A stretch of DNA of 64,000 nt from Dyella nitratireducens (GTDB lineage: Bacteria > Pseudomonadota > Gammaproteobacteria > Xanthomonadales > Rhodanobacteraceae). Below, one piece after another: positions 32,910 to 40,570 of this stretch. The first letter of the stretch is position 1. The number at the start of each line of letters is the position of its first letter. The stretch covers positions 1,240,867 through 1,304,866 of the forward strand of contig NZ_BMJA01000002.1 of NCBI RefSeq assembly GCF_014642835.1. The letters run 5' to 3'. A program made the position numbers and the translations under genes. The notes below the pieces were generated by a model. The model was not told the origin of the DNA. It saw only the letters and a program-made list of their open reading frames with translations, and made no database searches.

Positions 32910-33188
32910 TCAGGAAGCCATGATGTACGTGATGCAGGAAATAACGCCACCGGTAACGCCAAGAGCCACGATGGGGAAGAAAGTCATCTCCACCAAGAAC
33001 CACACCCAGTACTGCACGGGGTTTTCATGACGCAAAATGATTCCACGATGGGTAACAACACGCCCCGGCGGTGAAATCAGCTTGCCTTTCGGCAGCCAGA
33101 ACAAGGCCATCAACGGCAGCATTAGGAAAGCAACGATCACGGGCAGCCCGAGTATCAATACGAGTAAAACTTCCATAGCCTTGATCAC
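32910..33188 (-). CDS. Small two-helix membrane protein (92 aa)
   Basis: A GTG at 33188 with AAGGAG nine bases upstream gives VIKAMEVLLVLILGLPVIVA, a first membrane helix (continuing FLMLPLMALFWLP), and a second near the C-terminus (FFPIVALGVTGGVISCITYI). Between them a short basic loop. Function unknown. Its start lies about 85 bp after the stop of the 33274 gene on the same strand, so they may be co-transcribed. Confidence 0.6.
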   Translation of the reverse strand: MIKAMEVLLVLILGLPVIVAFLMLPLMALFWLPKGKLISPPGRVVTHRGIILRHENPVQYWVWFLVEMTFFPIVALGVTGGVISCITYIMAS

Positions 33189-33273
33189 TGTTTCAGACTC
33201 CTTTAACCCATAGGCGCCGCAACGGGTATTGCCGGACCAGGGTAACCATGACGCGCATTCATCTCTCGCTCTT

Positions 33274-33681
33274 TTACCCCTCGCATTGCGCTGCAAATCT
33301 CTTCAGATGAGACACCACGTGCGGGTAATCCGCCACCAAAGCGATCAAGCAAGCGCTCACTTTGCCCACGCCAAAAATATGATATTGACATGCGTTCACC
33401 ACGTCGCCGTCAAACGTAGTGAGCACACGTTTTTTCCCGTTCTTTTCCAAATACTCATCCATGTCATCATGCATGACCTCGGACTCCTTGCCTGCACATT
33501 GAAATTCGCTGCATCCCTTGTCTAAAAAAGAGTCCAAAAGAAGCATGCCTTTCCTGCGATCCTCTTCATTAAATGCCAGAAATAAAACGGCAAACGGCCG
33601 CGGAAAGGCGTCCGGGATACGGTCGTCGAGTGACCCGCAAAAAATCTCTTTTCCCCCAAACTTAATCGTTTCGAATGACAT
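33274..33681 (-). CDS. Hypothetical protein (135 aa)
   Basis: Acidic soluble protein: FPRPFAVLFLAFNEEDRRKG, MLLLDSFLDKGCSEFQCAGK, HDDMDEYLEKNGKKRVLTTF, DGDVVNACQYHIFG. The layout (beta strand, amphipathic helix, conserved-looking Cys) suggests a small alpha/beta fold; I have seen similar genes near polymorphic toxins but cannot name the family. ATG at 33681 was preferred over an adjacent GTG. Confidence 0.6.
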   Translation of the reverse strand: MSFETIKFGGKEIFCGSLDDRIPDAFPRPFAVLFLAFNEEDRRKGMLLLDSFLDKGCSEFQCAGKESEVMHDDMDEYLEKNGKKRVLTTFDGDVVNACQYHIFGVGKVSACLIALVADYPHVVSHLKRFAAQCEG

Positions 33682-34049
33682 CACTGTTCGCCCGTCAGGT
33701 CATGTGTATTCAGCTGAAAAGTCCGTACTTCACTAGAAAGTGTCCGTTCTTGACGTAACCTTCACGCCGTTTCATCAAAATTTTGGCATATGGCAGGGGG
33801 ATCGGGAACGTGGGGCGACTCAGCGGTGGCCGGCTTGATGGCAAGCTCGGCCACCGCGCGGTCGTTCCCTGCTTTTTCATTTGCGCGCATCGTTTAGGAA
33901 TACTGACCGACCTACTCCGCGCGGATCCTTTTTTATCCATCGTTAGCAACGATTGTGAGGCATCACGTTCGATGCTCATCCATCGTTTCGATCGGTGATT
34001 TTTCGCCGCGTTCTGGCGCCATTACCCATTATCGTAAGGAGTGGACATC
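33682..34049. other. Intergenic region
   Basis: 368 bp. An 89-codon minus-strand frame (33710-33979) is open but low-complexity and without a ribosome site. An inverted segment GCCGGCTTGATGGCAAGC occurs near 33830. Nothing else. Confidence 0.4.
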
Positions 34050-34529
34050 ATGCCTAAATCGAAGCGAACAGCGGCAAAGAACGCAACGCAGGCGGCAAAA
34101 AAGAAAGCGACCGCGGTTAAGAAAACAATACAGAAACCCAAAAGAAGCCAGGACTGCCAAGCAAGATTGCGCATCAATGGATCCAACTATGACGGATCAA
34201 CAGGCCGGGGAAATGGTCACGCCGAGATGGATGCGCTCCATAATTTCATCATGGAGAACCCTGGCAATCGAGGAACAATCAAGGGATCCATCGCTTACTG
34301 CGCAGATTTGCTTCTGCATGATGCAACTCCAAAATCAGTCTCATGTCCGTCCAGACCATGCTGTAAAAAGTGCTCGAAAGTTTTGAAGGATCTGGGATTT
34401 GTGTTGGCTGCCGGGACGCGGTGGAGCTCGACTCCCATGGGCTCCACCGAATGGGGCGCTTCATTAAACGTCCGCGCACTCCTGGCCCTTTGTGATGTGG
34501 ACTATGACGCAGTGAAAGCACTGGCGTGA
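34050..34529 (+). CDS. Free-standing cytidine-deaminase-like protein with basic tail
   Basis: 159 aa from the ATG at 34050, AAGGAG eight bases upstream. The first ~35 residues are Lys/Ala-rich, like a histone H1 tail (MPKSKRTAAKNATQAAKKKA). Then comes a deaminase-fold core: GNGHAEMDALHNFI with the H-A-E zinc/catalytic motif (H57, E59) and SRPCCKKCSKVL with a C-x-x-C zinc pair (C105, C108), spaced ~45 residues apart as in the cytidine deaminase superfamily. Such domains without the usual metabolic-enzyme context occur in polymorphic toxins and phage-defence enzymes. The basic tail may bind nucleic acid. Substrate unknown. Confidence 0.7.
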   Translation: MPKSKRTAAKNATQAAKKKATAVKKTIQKPKRSQDCQARLRINGSNYDGSTGRGNGHAEMDALHNFIMENPGNRGTIKGSIAYCADLLLHDATPKSVSCPSRPCCKKCSKVLKDLGFVLAAGTRWSSTPMGSTEWGASLNVRALLALCDVDYDAVKALA

Positions 34530-34702
34530 TGGCTCCCTATCACAATCTTGCACAGCAGCAGGTATCGTTTGGCAGTAAATGATCCGTGTCTGCTTGATGA
34601 TTAGTGCTCAGAAGAAGCCATCGGGAAGAACGAGCCTATGAGGTTGGCGATGACATATGTCATTGACACTCACGTAAAACATGGCTGGCGAAGTAGCTGC
34701 AT

Positions 34703-34738
34703 ATCGAAAGACCGGCGAGAGATCGCCGGGCTTTCGAT
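34703..34738. terminator. Terminator-like hairpin
   Basis: ATCGAAAG-A-CCGGCGA-GAGA-TCGCCGG-G-CTTTCGAT: a 15-bp stem with one A/G mismatch between the deaminase-like gene and the convergent patatin gene. Only a short T-rich tail (CATTTG). Confidence 0.55.
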
Positions 34739-34796
34739 CATTTGAATTACCGCGCACAGCGACGAAGCGTCGATATGCGCTCAACGGCGGCAACGA

Positions 34797-35831
34797 TCAG
34801 GCCGTTTCCATTTGAGCCCAATTTTGTTTCACCCAGTTACGCACGTTCTGCCATGCGGGCGTGTTCATATAGTTGCTCGTCGCCTTCACCAACTCGTTGA
34901 CATGCTGCCAGTCGTCCAGCGGGTAAGCTCGACTGAGTCCAACATTGCCACGCTCACACGCCGTCCCCAATATTTGCTTGGCCTGGATCGCGGCCAACTC
35001 TGCCGTGGCATCCAAGGTCAAGTTGAGGAGAGCCATGGAGGGAATGACACTGTTGGGGCCGCTGCTCCATGGATAGAGCCAACTGGTCACACCCCAGTTC
35101 AACGGATCTCCGATGGCAGCTGGCGGAATGCCTTGTGGGCATTCTCCAGTGCCCAGTGACAACATTCGGATGGATGCCAAGTTGGGCACGACCTTCTGAT
35201 ACAGCAATTCGGTCACTGCTGTCATCGATGGATTATTGGCAAAGACCCCACCATCGGCAAAGTAACCAAAATCATAGCCAGCACCGGCTACATGATGAGG
35301 AGGAAAGTAGGTCGGTGCAGCAGAAGTAGCGAGCGCAGCATCAACCATGGTGATGTTGCGATATGTATTTCCAGGTCCATTGGAAATCGTGCAAGGAGCC
35401 CAGCCACTACCGTCCCACAGTCGTGCAGAATTGACGGCGACAAACTTTTTCGCTGACGAGATCAGCGCACTGCCCAGCAATTGCTGAGCAATTTGCTTCA
35501 AACCGCTATTGACGTATTGGCAGGAGAAAAAGCCAGGCCCGCTAGCCAAATCGGTCATGGATGCGCCTAGCGGACGTTCCTGATGCTTGTCATCCAACAA
35601 CCATCCGTTCGGCGTAAACACTGTCGAACCTTCATTCAAGTAGACATTCACAATGTCCCCGATGGGCACGCCGTTCGCCAAACCCAGCGCCAACAAACCG
35701 CCTGTGGACGTACCGGCAAAGCCATTGGCGCTTGCGACAATACCGAATTTCGTATCGAGGTCTTGGATCAACATGGCCGTGATCAGCCCCCGTATTCCAC
35801 CGCCATCGCAGCTCAGTATTTTGAAAGCCAT
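34797..35831 (-). CDS. Patatin-like phospholipase
   Basis: 344 aa. The oxyanion loop is CDGGGIRG (res 8-15), the nucleophile elbow GTSTGG with Ser42, and the catalytic Asp in YFADGGVFANNP (~res 191). Patatins hydrolyse acyl esters of phospholipids through a Ser-Asp dyad. There is no signal peptide. AAGGAG precedes the ATG. Although patatins can be CBASS effectors (CapV), no CD-NTase is next to this gene, so it is called a stand-alone lipase. Confidence 0.92.
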   Translation of the reverse strand: MAFKILSCDGGGIRGLITAMLIQDLDTKFGIVASANGFAGTSTGGLLALGLANGVPIGDIVNVYLNEGSTVFTPNGWLLDDKHQERPLGASMTDLASGPGFFSCQYVNSGLKQIAQQLLGSALISSAKKFVAVNSARLWDGSGWAPCTISNGPGNTYRNITMVDAALATSAAPTYFPPHHVAGAGYDFGYFADGGVFANNPSMTAVTELLYQKVVPNLASIRMLSLGTGECPQGIPPAAIGDPLNWGVTSWLYPWSSGPNSVIPSMALLNLTLDATAELAAIQAKQILGTACERGNVGLSRAYPLDDWQHVNELVKATSNYMNTPAWQNVRNWVKQNWAQMETA

Positions 35832-36494
35832 AACATCACTCCTTTAATGAATGGACTAGCGTCGAGAAAGGAGCGCTCGCTGCATCCTTCGTGTCCCAGA
35901 TGCCAAAGCTTTGCGAACGCGTGATGATGATGGACGCGACTTGCCCTGTATGATGCGCGCAGCCGCGCCCGAGCGTGACCTCGGCGTTTTGGACCGAGGC
36001 TACACCTCGAACAAACCCCACGCTGGAACGCGTCTAAGACGACAGACCTGCCGTGCTAAGTTGCATTGATCCCTGTTCCCTTGAAACCCAGCGCCATGCT
36101 GGCGTGGGGTCCAGTGAATGTGCGCTTGAACTCGTAAGGCCGATGTCTTTTCCCGGTTACGTTGCGGATAAGTGCAACTAACGGCTCCGTTTTCCTCGGC
36201 GCAGGCTACAAGAGCCCGCGTGCCGCCATGCTCACCGTCTCACCGGCGATGATCACCAGGTGATCGAGTATCTGCACATCAATCAGGCGAAGGGCGGTGG
36301 TGATTTCCGATCGGCGCTGCTCGGTTCGCCTACCCCACTGGGACCGATCTCTACCACACGACGGTGCAATATCGTTTGAAGCAAGTCGCCGTGGTTCACC
36401 CGACCGAGGACACGCATGCACGGGTTGAGCTCAAAGGCATAAAGCAAGAACTCTCAGCTGGCGTCTTTCCATTTTGATGAGCGGCAATCAACCC
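35832..36494. other. Gap between patatin and Imm11-like genes
   Basis: Holds the radC remnant (36206-36400). A 61-codon minus-strand frame (35836-36021) ends in the ribosome site of the patatin gene; it is not clearly coding. Otherwise nothing recognised. Confidence 0.4.
36206..36400 (-). pseudogene. radC: radC (JAB/MPN) C-terminal remnant, frameshifted
   Basis: On the minus strand one frame reads GPSGVGEPSSADR (the N-H-P-S-G-x-A-E-P-S-x-A-D metal-site region with the His pair lost) and then the neighbouring frame continues EITTALRLIDVQILDHLVII followed by AGETVSMAARGLL, the normal RadC ending. So only the last ~60 codons remain, with at least one frameshift and no zinc-binding His. Confidence 0.7.
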
Positions 36495-37070
36495 ATGAAC
36501 ATTTGGCAAATCAAAAACGACTTGATCAACAAGGTGGCAATGTTAGTGGCCACCGAAGATGCGGAAGAAGACGACGACTTTTGGGAGCAGTTCGAAGGTG
36601 CAGGTCGGCCCCCTCACTGGACAGGGCGACCGAAGCTCGAGGTCTTTAAAGAAAAGCGCAAGAAGGAGCCCAAACCACGCGCCGACATCAGTCCGCTCAC
36701 CGCTGAGGGCTTGGCATTGAGCGCCAAGGCTCGCGACGCACTGGGCGACTTCCTATCGCAGTTCGGTCAACTGCTCGAACTCGACGTTGAGGGTCATGTT
36801 GAGTATTACTTCAACCCCACCAACCTGATCCGTTGCGTGGACAAAGACAAATCAGTGAGGTGGGCTTCGGGGGCCATCGACAAGCCGTCATTCATTGACT
36901 CCACGATCCCGACCGACGCCGCTGTGTTCATTGATCCATCCATGCCAGGGGACATCTACGTCAACGATGAGGCGCGGACCGAGTTGGAGCGACGGGTCAA
37001 GCAGGTCGGCATCACTGGGATGAGTTTCATGCAGGTGTGGGGCGAGCCGGTGGTGTCGGCGACCATCTGA
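36495..37070 (+). CDS. Imm11/DUF1629-like immunity-type protein
   Basis: 191 aa from the ATG at 36495; an alternative start at 36474 adds 7 residues and neither has a clear ribosome site. The layout matches Imm11 (DUF1629): ALSAKARDALGDFLSQFGQL followed by VEYYFNPTNLIRCVDKDKSV, PSFIDSTIPTDAAVFIDPSM, IYVNDEARTELERRVKQVGI and TGMSFMQVWGEP. Family members are thought to be immunity proteins of polymorphic toxins. No toxin gene is next to it. Confidence 0.6.
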   Translation: MNIWQIKNDLINKVAMLVATEDAEEDDDFWEQFEGAGRPPHWTGRPKLEVFKEKRKKEPKPRADISPLTAEGLALSAKARDALGDFLSQFGQLLELDVEGHVEYYFNPTNLIRCVDKDKSVRWASGAIDKPSFIDSTIPTDAAVFIDPSMPGDIYVNDEARTELERRVKQVGITGMSFMQVWGEPVVSATI

Positions 37071-37131
37071 TCGAAGGACACACGCAACTCTCCAGCGCTC
37101 TAAATAGCCCCCCTGCGTGCTTCGCAAACTT

Positions 37132-38016
37132 CTAACCTACTGCCTTCAATGCAGCTCCGAAGAAGCGCTCGACGATCTCCGGCAGCATCGGCTCGACGGG
37201 AAGTGTGTAGTGGGTGGTATTCGGCAAGATGGCGAGCTCGTTGGCGGGCCGCTGGGAGCCATCGATCCCGGCATCGCGCTGGCCGCCTCCCAGCGCCTTC
37301 CAGAACTCGACCATGTGTTCGGGCCGGATGGCGTCCGCGTCGGCAAAGACCAGCAGTGTGCGTGCCTTGAGCTTGGCGACGTCGGCGCTCCAGTCGAAGG
37401 GGCGTTTGGTCAGGTCACCGACCTTCCTGAAGAGGTTGGTCCAATCGACATCGGGATAGGTCTCCCCTAACGGCGATGCTTTAACGCTAGGGCCGAGTGT
37501 GGCAGCGTTGGCCTCCAACTGCTTGAAGGCCGCCACCACCTCCGGATAAAAGCCGTCTTGCCTCATCGTCGCGGACACGAGCACGAGTCGGTCGACCACG
37601 TCCGGATGGCGGATAGCGGTCTGCAGCGCGACGCTGGCGCCCAGCGAGTAGCCCATGATGTCGGCCTTGCCGAGGTTCAGATGGCCGATCAGCGCGGCAA
37701 TGTCGTCGCCCATCGTTTCACTGCGCAATGGCCTGTCAGTGTCCGGCGTGCGCCCATGTGCCTGGAGATGGACGGCAATCACCTGCCGGCCCTTTGCCAG
37801 TTTGGCCAGATTGCTCCCGAAACTGTCTGGGTCGATGCCACCGTGGAGAAGAATGAGCGGCTTGCCGGCGCCATGCACGCTGTAAAAGAGATGCTGGCCA
37901 TTGACGTCGGCAAAATGCTCGTTCGAAATCGCCATAGTCTTCTTGGCTTGAATGGGAAGAGTCGCAGTCAGCACTGCGGTCGCTATGGCAGTCTTCAGGA
38001 AATCGCGTCTGAGCAT
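37132..38016 (-). CDS. Alpha/beta hydrolase with Tat-like signal
   Basis: 294 aa from the ATG at 38016 (GAGG five bases upstream). The N-terminus MLRRDFLKTAIATAVLTATL is a twin-arginine type signal (RRDFLK). The hydrolase core has PLILLHGGID (oxyanion), the nucleophile in IMGYSLGASVAL, the acid in LLVFADADAI, and the His in NTTHYTLPVE. Substrate unknown; likely periplasmic. It lies downstream of an AHSA1 and an ArsR gene on the same strand (91 bp from the AHSA1 stop) and may be co-transcribed. Confidence 0.88.
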   Translation of the reverse strand: MLRRDFLKTAIATAVLTATLPIQAKKTMAISNEHFADVNGQHLFYSVHGAGKPLILLHGGIDPDSFGSNLAKLAKGRQVIAVHLQAHGRTPDTDRPLRSETMGDDIAALIGHLNLGKADIMGYSLGASVALQTAIRHPDVVDRLVLVSATMRQDGFYPEVVAAFKQLEANAATLGPSVKASPLGETYPDVDWTNLFRKVGDLTKRPFDWSADVAKLKARTLLVFADADAIRPEHMVEFWKALGGGQRDAGIDGSQRPANELAILPNTTHYTLPVEPMLPEIVERFFGAALKAVG

Positions 38017-38106
38017 ATCGTCCTCACGTGGTGCCGAACTGGCCAGCGCGGCGATGATCGTGTGTTTCACCGTCATCCCTTCCACGCGCCGGGGACCGCA
38101 GTGTGG

Positions 38107-38607
38107 TCATGATCTGCTTGCGAGCAACTCATCCAGCTGCGCGAACTGCTCGGGCAGTGCCTCCGCCGAACCGGCGAGGGCTTCGTCGAGGGCCGCTTCT
38201 GTGGGGTAGAGTTCGTGAAAGGTGACCAGCGTCTTGCCGGCATTTTCTTCGAACGTTACCGTGGTCACGGCGCCCTGATCGCTATCTTCGTTGGTCCATA
38301 CGAGACGCCTGTTTGGCGTTACTTCTCTATACGTGCCGAAGAACGCCATCGGTTGATCGAAGTCCGGATGGCTGAACACAAGGCGATACGTACCCCCGGT
38401 GCGAACATCCATCTCGCACGAGACCAGCGACATACCCACCGACTTCGGAATCCACCAAAGCTTGAACAATTCGGGTTTGCTCCACGCTTCGAAGACGATG
38501 TGCGCGGGGGCATTGAACGTTCGCGTCACGACGAGTTCGCGGTCGGACTTGCGTTCCACAGCGGTACGGTTCGTGGTGGCGGGACTATCTTCTTTTGCTT
38601 CGGGCAT
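38107..38607 (-). CDS. SRPBCC/AHSA1-type protein
   Basis: 166 aa. RELVVTRTFNAPAHIVFEAW, KPELFKLWWIPKS, FFGTYREVTPNRRLVWTNED and TVTFEENAGKTLVTFHELYP are the START/AHSA1 pattern, a hydrophobic-cavity fold. Genes of this family often sit directly behind an ArsR-type regulator, as here: the start overlaps the 3' end of the regulator gene by 23 bases. Ligand unknown. Confidence 0.88.
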   Translation of the reverse strand: MPEAKEDSPATTNRTAVERKSDRELVVTRTFNAPAHIVFEAWSKPELFKLWWIPKSVGMSLVSCEMDVRTGGTYRLVFSHPDFDQPMAFFGTYREVTPNRRLVWTNEDSDQGAVTTVTFEENAGKTLVTFHELYPTEAALDEALAGSAEALPEQFAQLDELLASRS

Positions 38608-38947
38608 CTGCCTTCTCCTTGTTTTTCAAGTGTTCGACAAGCTCGTCCAGCGCGTCGAAGCGCGCGCTCCAGAGTTGACGGTGCTGCTCGATCCAGGCGG
38701 CCTCTTCTTCCAGCCGGCGAGGCCCGAGCTTGCAGGTTCGCACGCGCCCGACCTTCTCCGTGGTCACGAGCCCCGCCTGCTCCAAGACGCTGACGTGCTT
38801 CTTCATGCCCGTGAGGGTCATTTGAAACCTTTGGGCCAGGTCACTGATGGAGGCGTCTGAACCTCCGAGCTGCTCCAGCACGCCGCGTCGGGTGACATCG
38901 GCGAGCGCGGCGAACGTTGTGTCGAGGCGGGCTTGATAGTGAACCAT
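38585..38947 (-). CDS. ArsR-family transcriptional regulator
   Basis: 120 aa from the ATG at 38947; the in-frame start at 38983 would lie upstream of the operator. FAALADVTRRGVLEQLGGSD, ASISDLAQRFQMTLTGMKKH, VSVLEQAGLVTTEKVGRVR are the winged helix of the ArsR type without metal-binding Cys, the subgroup paired with AHSA1 proteins. The start codon lies inside a 20-bp palindrome, so it probably represses its own operon. Confidence 0.88.
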   Translation of the reverse strand: MVHYQARLDTTFAALADVTRRGVLEQLGGSDASISDLAQRFQMTLTGMKKHVSVLEQAGLVTTEKVGRVRTCKLGPRRLEEEAAWIEQHRQLWSARFDALDELVEHLKNKEKADARSKRR

Positions 38948-38957
38948 GTGGTTCACT
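38938..38957. promoter_or_regulatory. Operator palindrome over the arsR-type start codon
   Basis: AGTGAACCA-TG-TGGTTCACT, 9-bp perfect arms around two bases, with the ATG of the regulator inside. Likely the ArsR-dimer site for autorepression of the arsR-AHSA1-hydrolase operon. Confidence 0.65.
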
Positions 38958-39138
38958 GTAAGGCGTGCATGGGTGATTTGCAAGCGGATGACCCCGCGGG
39001 CGCAAATCGCACGTAGCTGCTCTGTCGCTCTGAGCCCAAACTGCGCATACCGAGCGGGGGCAAAGTTCCGACTAGCGGCTTTGTGGCAGCCAGATCAAGA
39101 CATCGGATGACTTCTCAGGATTGCGAAAGCAGACGCTG

Positions 39139-39170
39139 GCCCTACCCGCGATAAAGCTATTTATCAGTGC
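39139..39170 (+). repeat. Dispersed GCGATAACA repeat, diverged copy
   Basis: CCCTACCCGCGATAAAGCTA then TTTATC; the left half is the consensus, the right half has decayed. It lies in the gap 38984-39187, which has nothing else. Confidence 0.5.
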
Positions 39171-39187
39171 TTGGTGCGGAAAAGATG

Positions 39188-40228
39188 TTACTGACTATCG
39201 CGGAGCGCTTGAAAATCCGCTGCCTTGAGTCGATAGGTGGGAATGATGTCATTGCTATCCGTTGCAGTTTTTAAATCCGGATATCTCACTTGCCTGTCGC
39301 CAGACCACCCGTAACTGCCATTAATGGCGGTGTTAATCTCGATTTGTGCTATCGATTGAACTGACTTTTTTTCGAGACCTAGCAAGGCAATTTGTCGGTT
39401 AGGTAGGTCCAACAGGCTAATGATGGCGCCGGTATCTAAAATTGGGGTTGCCGATGACTCCCTGCATTGAACCGTAATGGTCTTTGCGAATCGATCATAT
39501 TCAATCCTGCCGAAGATCTCCGGTCGGGCACTGCTAGCGGCAAGCGACGGTTCGCGAACCTTATAGTTGACCAAGTCAAGTGGCATGAAGAGAGCAAGAT
39601 CAATGAAGCGCGAGCTTCCTCCTAGGCCATTTTGTGTGGAAACGAGTGTAGCTACGTCTGGCGCATCCTTACTGAGTATTACCATCTTTAGAATGGGAAG
39701 AAGAAGCCCATGCTCCGGCGTGTCTGAGGAAGGAAAAAGACTCGAGTCCGGGTCAATGTACATCTGCAAGATTTCAAGATGAGTATTGCGCACAACAAAA
39801 ATCTTATCGTCATGGCTGTATCCGAGTGAGTCAAAATCTGTCGATTTGGATGACTTAATATACTTTTCCCATCTCGCCACCAAGGGTGCAAGCTGAGGAA
39901 GCGAAGAGGAAACTGTAAACTCAACCCCTAAAACATAGTTCGTTATTCGAAATTGGCCGCGATGTATCTCATGCAGCATCGTTTCTTGACGCGAAAGTTG
40001 ATCAGAAACGTCCTTTAACTGCTTCCTCTGAGCCACTTCTTGATTGTGAGTGTCGACAGCGAGCGTAACTAGCGCGCAAACTGCCGCGACGATAAAACCA
40101 ATCACTGTAAATTTATCGGACTTTGCGAGCCCCCCTTTTTTCCGCTTATAGATGACACTACCTATGCCAAATATTGCGCCGAGGAGAATAGCGACTACCT
40201 GAGTAATCTCACCAAATGCATTCAGCAT
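39188..40228 (-). CDS. Hypothetical membrane-anchored protein (346 aa)
   Basis: Two N-terminal membrane helices (ITQVVAILLGAIFGIGSVIY and FTVIGFIVAAVCALVTLAVD) precede a coiled stretch (VAQRKQLKDVSDQLSRQETM) and a ~240-residue domain rich in beta strands with no recognised motif. Base composition is lower in GC than the genes at 37-39 kb, consistent with acquisition. No operon partner. Confidence 0.65.
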   Translation of the reverse strand: MLNAFGEITQVVAILLGAIFGIGSVIYKRKKGGLAKSDKFTVIGFIVAAVCALVTLAVDTHNQEVAQRKQLKDVSDQLSRQETMLHEIHRGQFRITNYVLGVEFTVSSSLPQLAPLVARWEKYIKSSKSTDFDSLGYSHDDKIFVVRNTHLEILQMYIDPDSSLFPSSDTPEHGLLLPILKMVILSKDAPDVATLVSTQNGLGGSSRFIDLALFMPLDLVNYKVREPSLAASSARPEIFGRIEYDRFAKTITVQCRESSATPILDTGAIISLLDLPNRQIALLGLEKKSVQSIAQIEINTAINGSYGWSGDRQVRYPDLKTATDSNDIIPTYRLKAADFQALRDSQ

Positions 40229-40570
40229 GGTTCCACCTCAAGGCTAATTCACCAATTTCTCATATCGCAGGAACGGATTGAGAATAATTCAACGGACAAT
40301 TGCCGCACAATCACCTAGCACCATACGTGGACTTACCATGCCCAGTTGCACTTCGCATTGTGGATGATGTTCAAGGCTCGTCTGGATTGCTGGCCACCAT
40401 TCGCCCGCCAGCGATATGCGTGCAAACCCTCTCTGCAAAATAAACGACATCATTTCTTCACAATTTCTATGCAATCCATTTGATAGCAATTGCGGCATTG
40501 GCGACCGCTTAGTGGCAACGTCTTGGACATATCCACTCGGGTGAGTTCAGCCAAGAAAAGGGGGAAAGTC
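40229..40570. other. Intergenic region
   Basis: 342 bp. A 69-codon minus-strand frame (40289-40498) has protein-like composition (GFARISLAGEWWPAIQTSLE) but no ribosome site; left undecided. No terminator or repeat found. Confidence 0.4.

Noticed and set aside
33710-33979. 89-codon minus-strand frame
   Set aside because: Ser/Arg/Pro-rich with no ribosome site and no domain; it could be a decayed gene, but nothing supports it.
34797-35831. Patatin as a CBASS effector (CapV)
   Set aside because: No CD-NTase, E1/E2 or sensor gene is adjacent; the window's CD-NTase is 28 kb away with its own effector.
35836-36021. 61-codon frame ending in the patatin ribosome site
   Set aside because: Composition is borderline and the start has no ribosome site; not enough to call a gene.
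40289-40498. 69-codon minus-strand frame
   Set aside because: Protein-like in places, but without ribosome site, terminator or partner; left as a possibility only.
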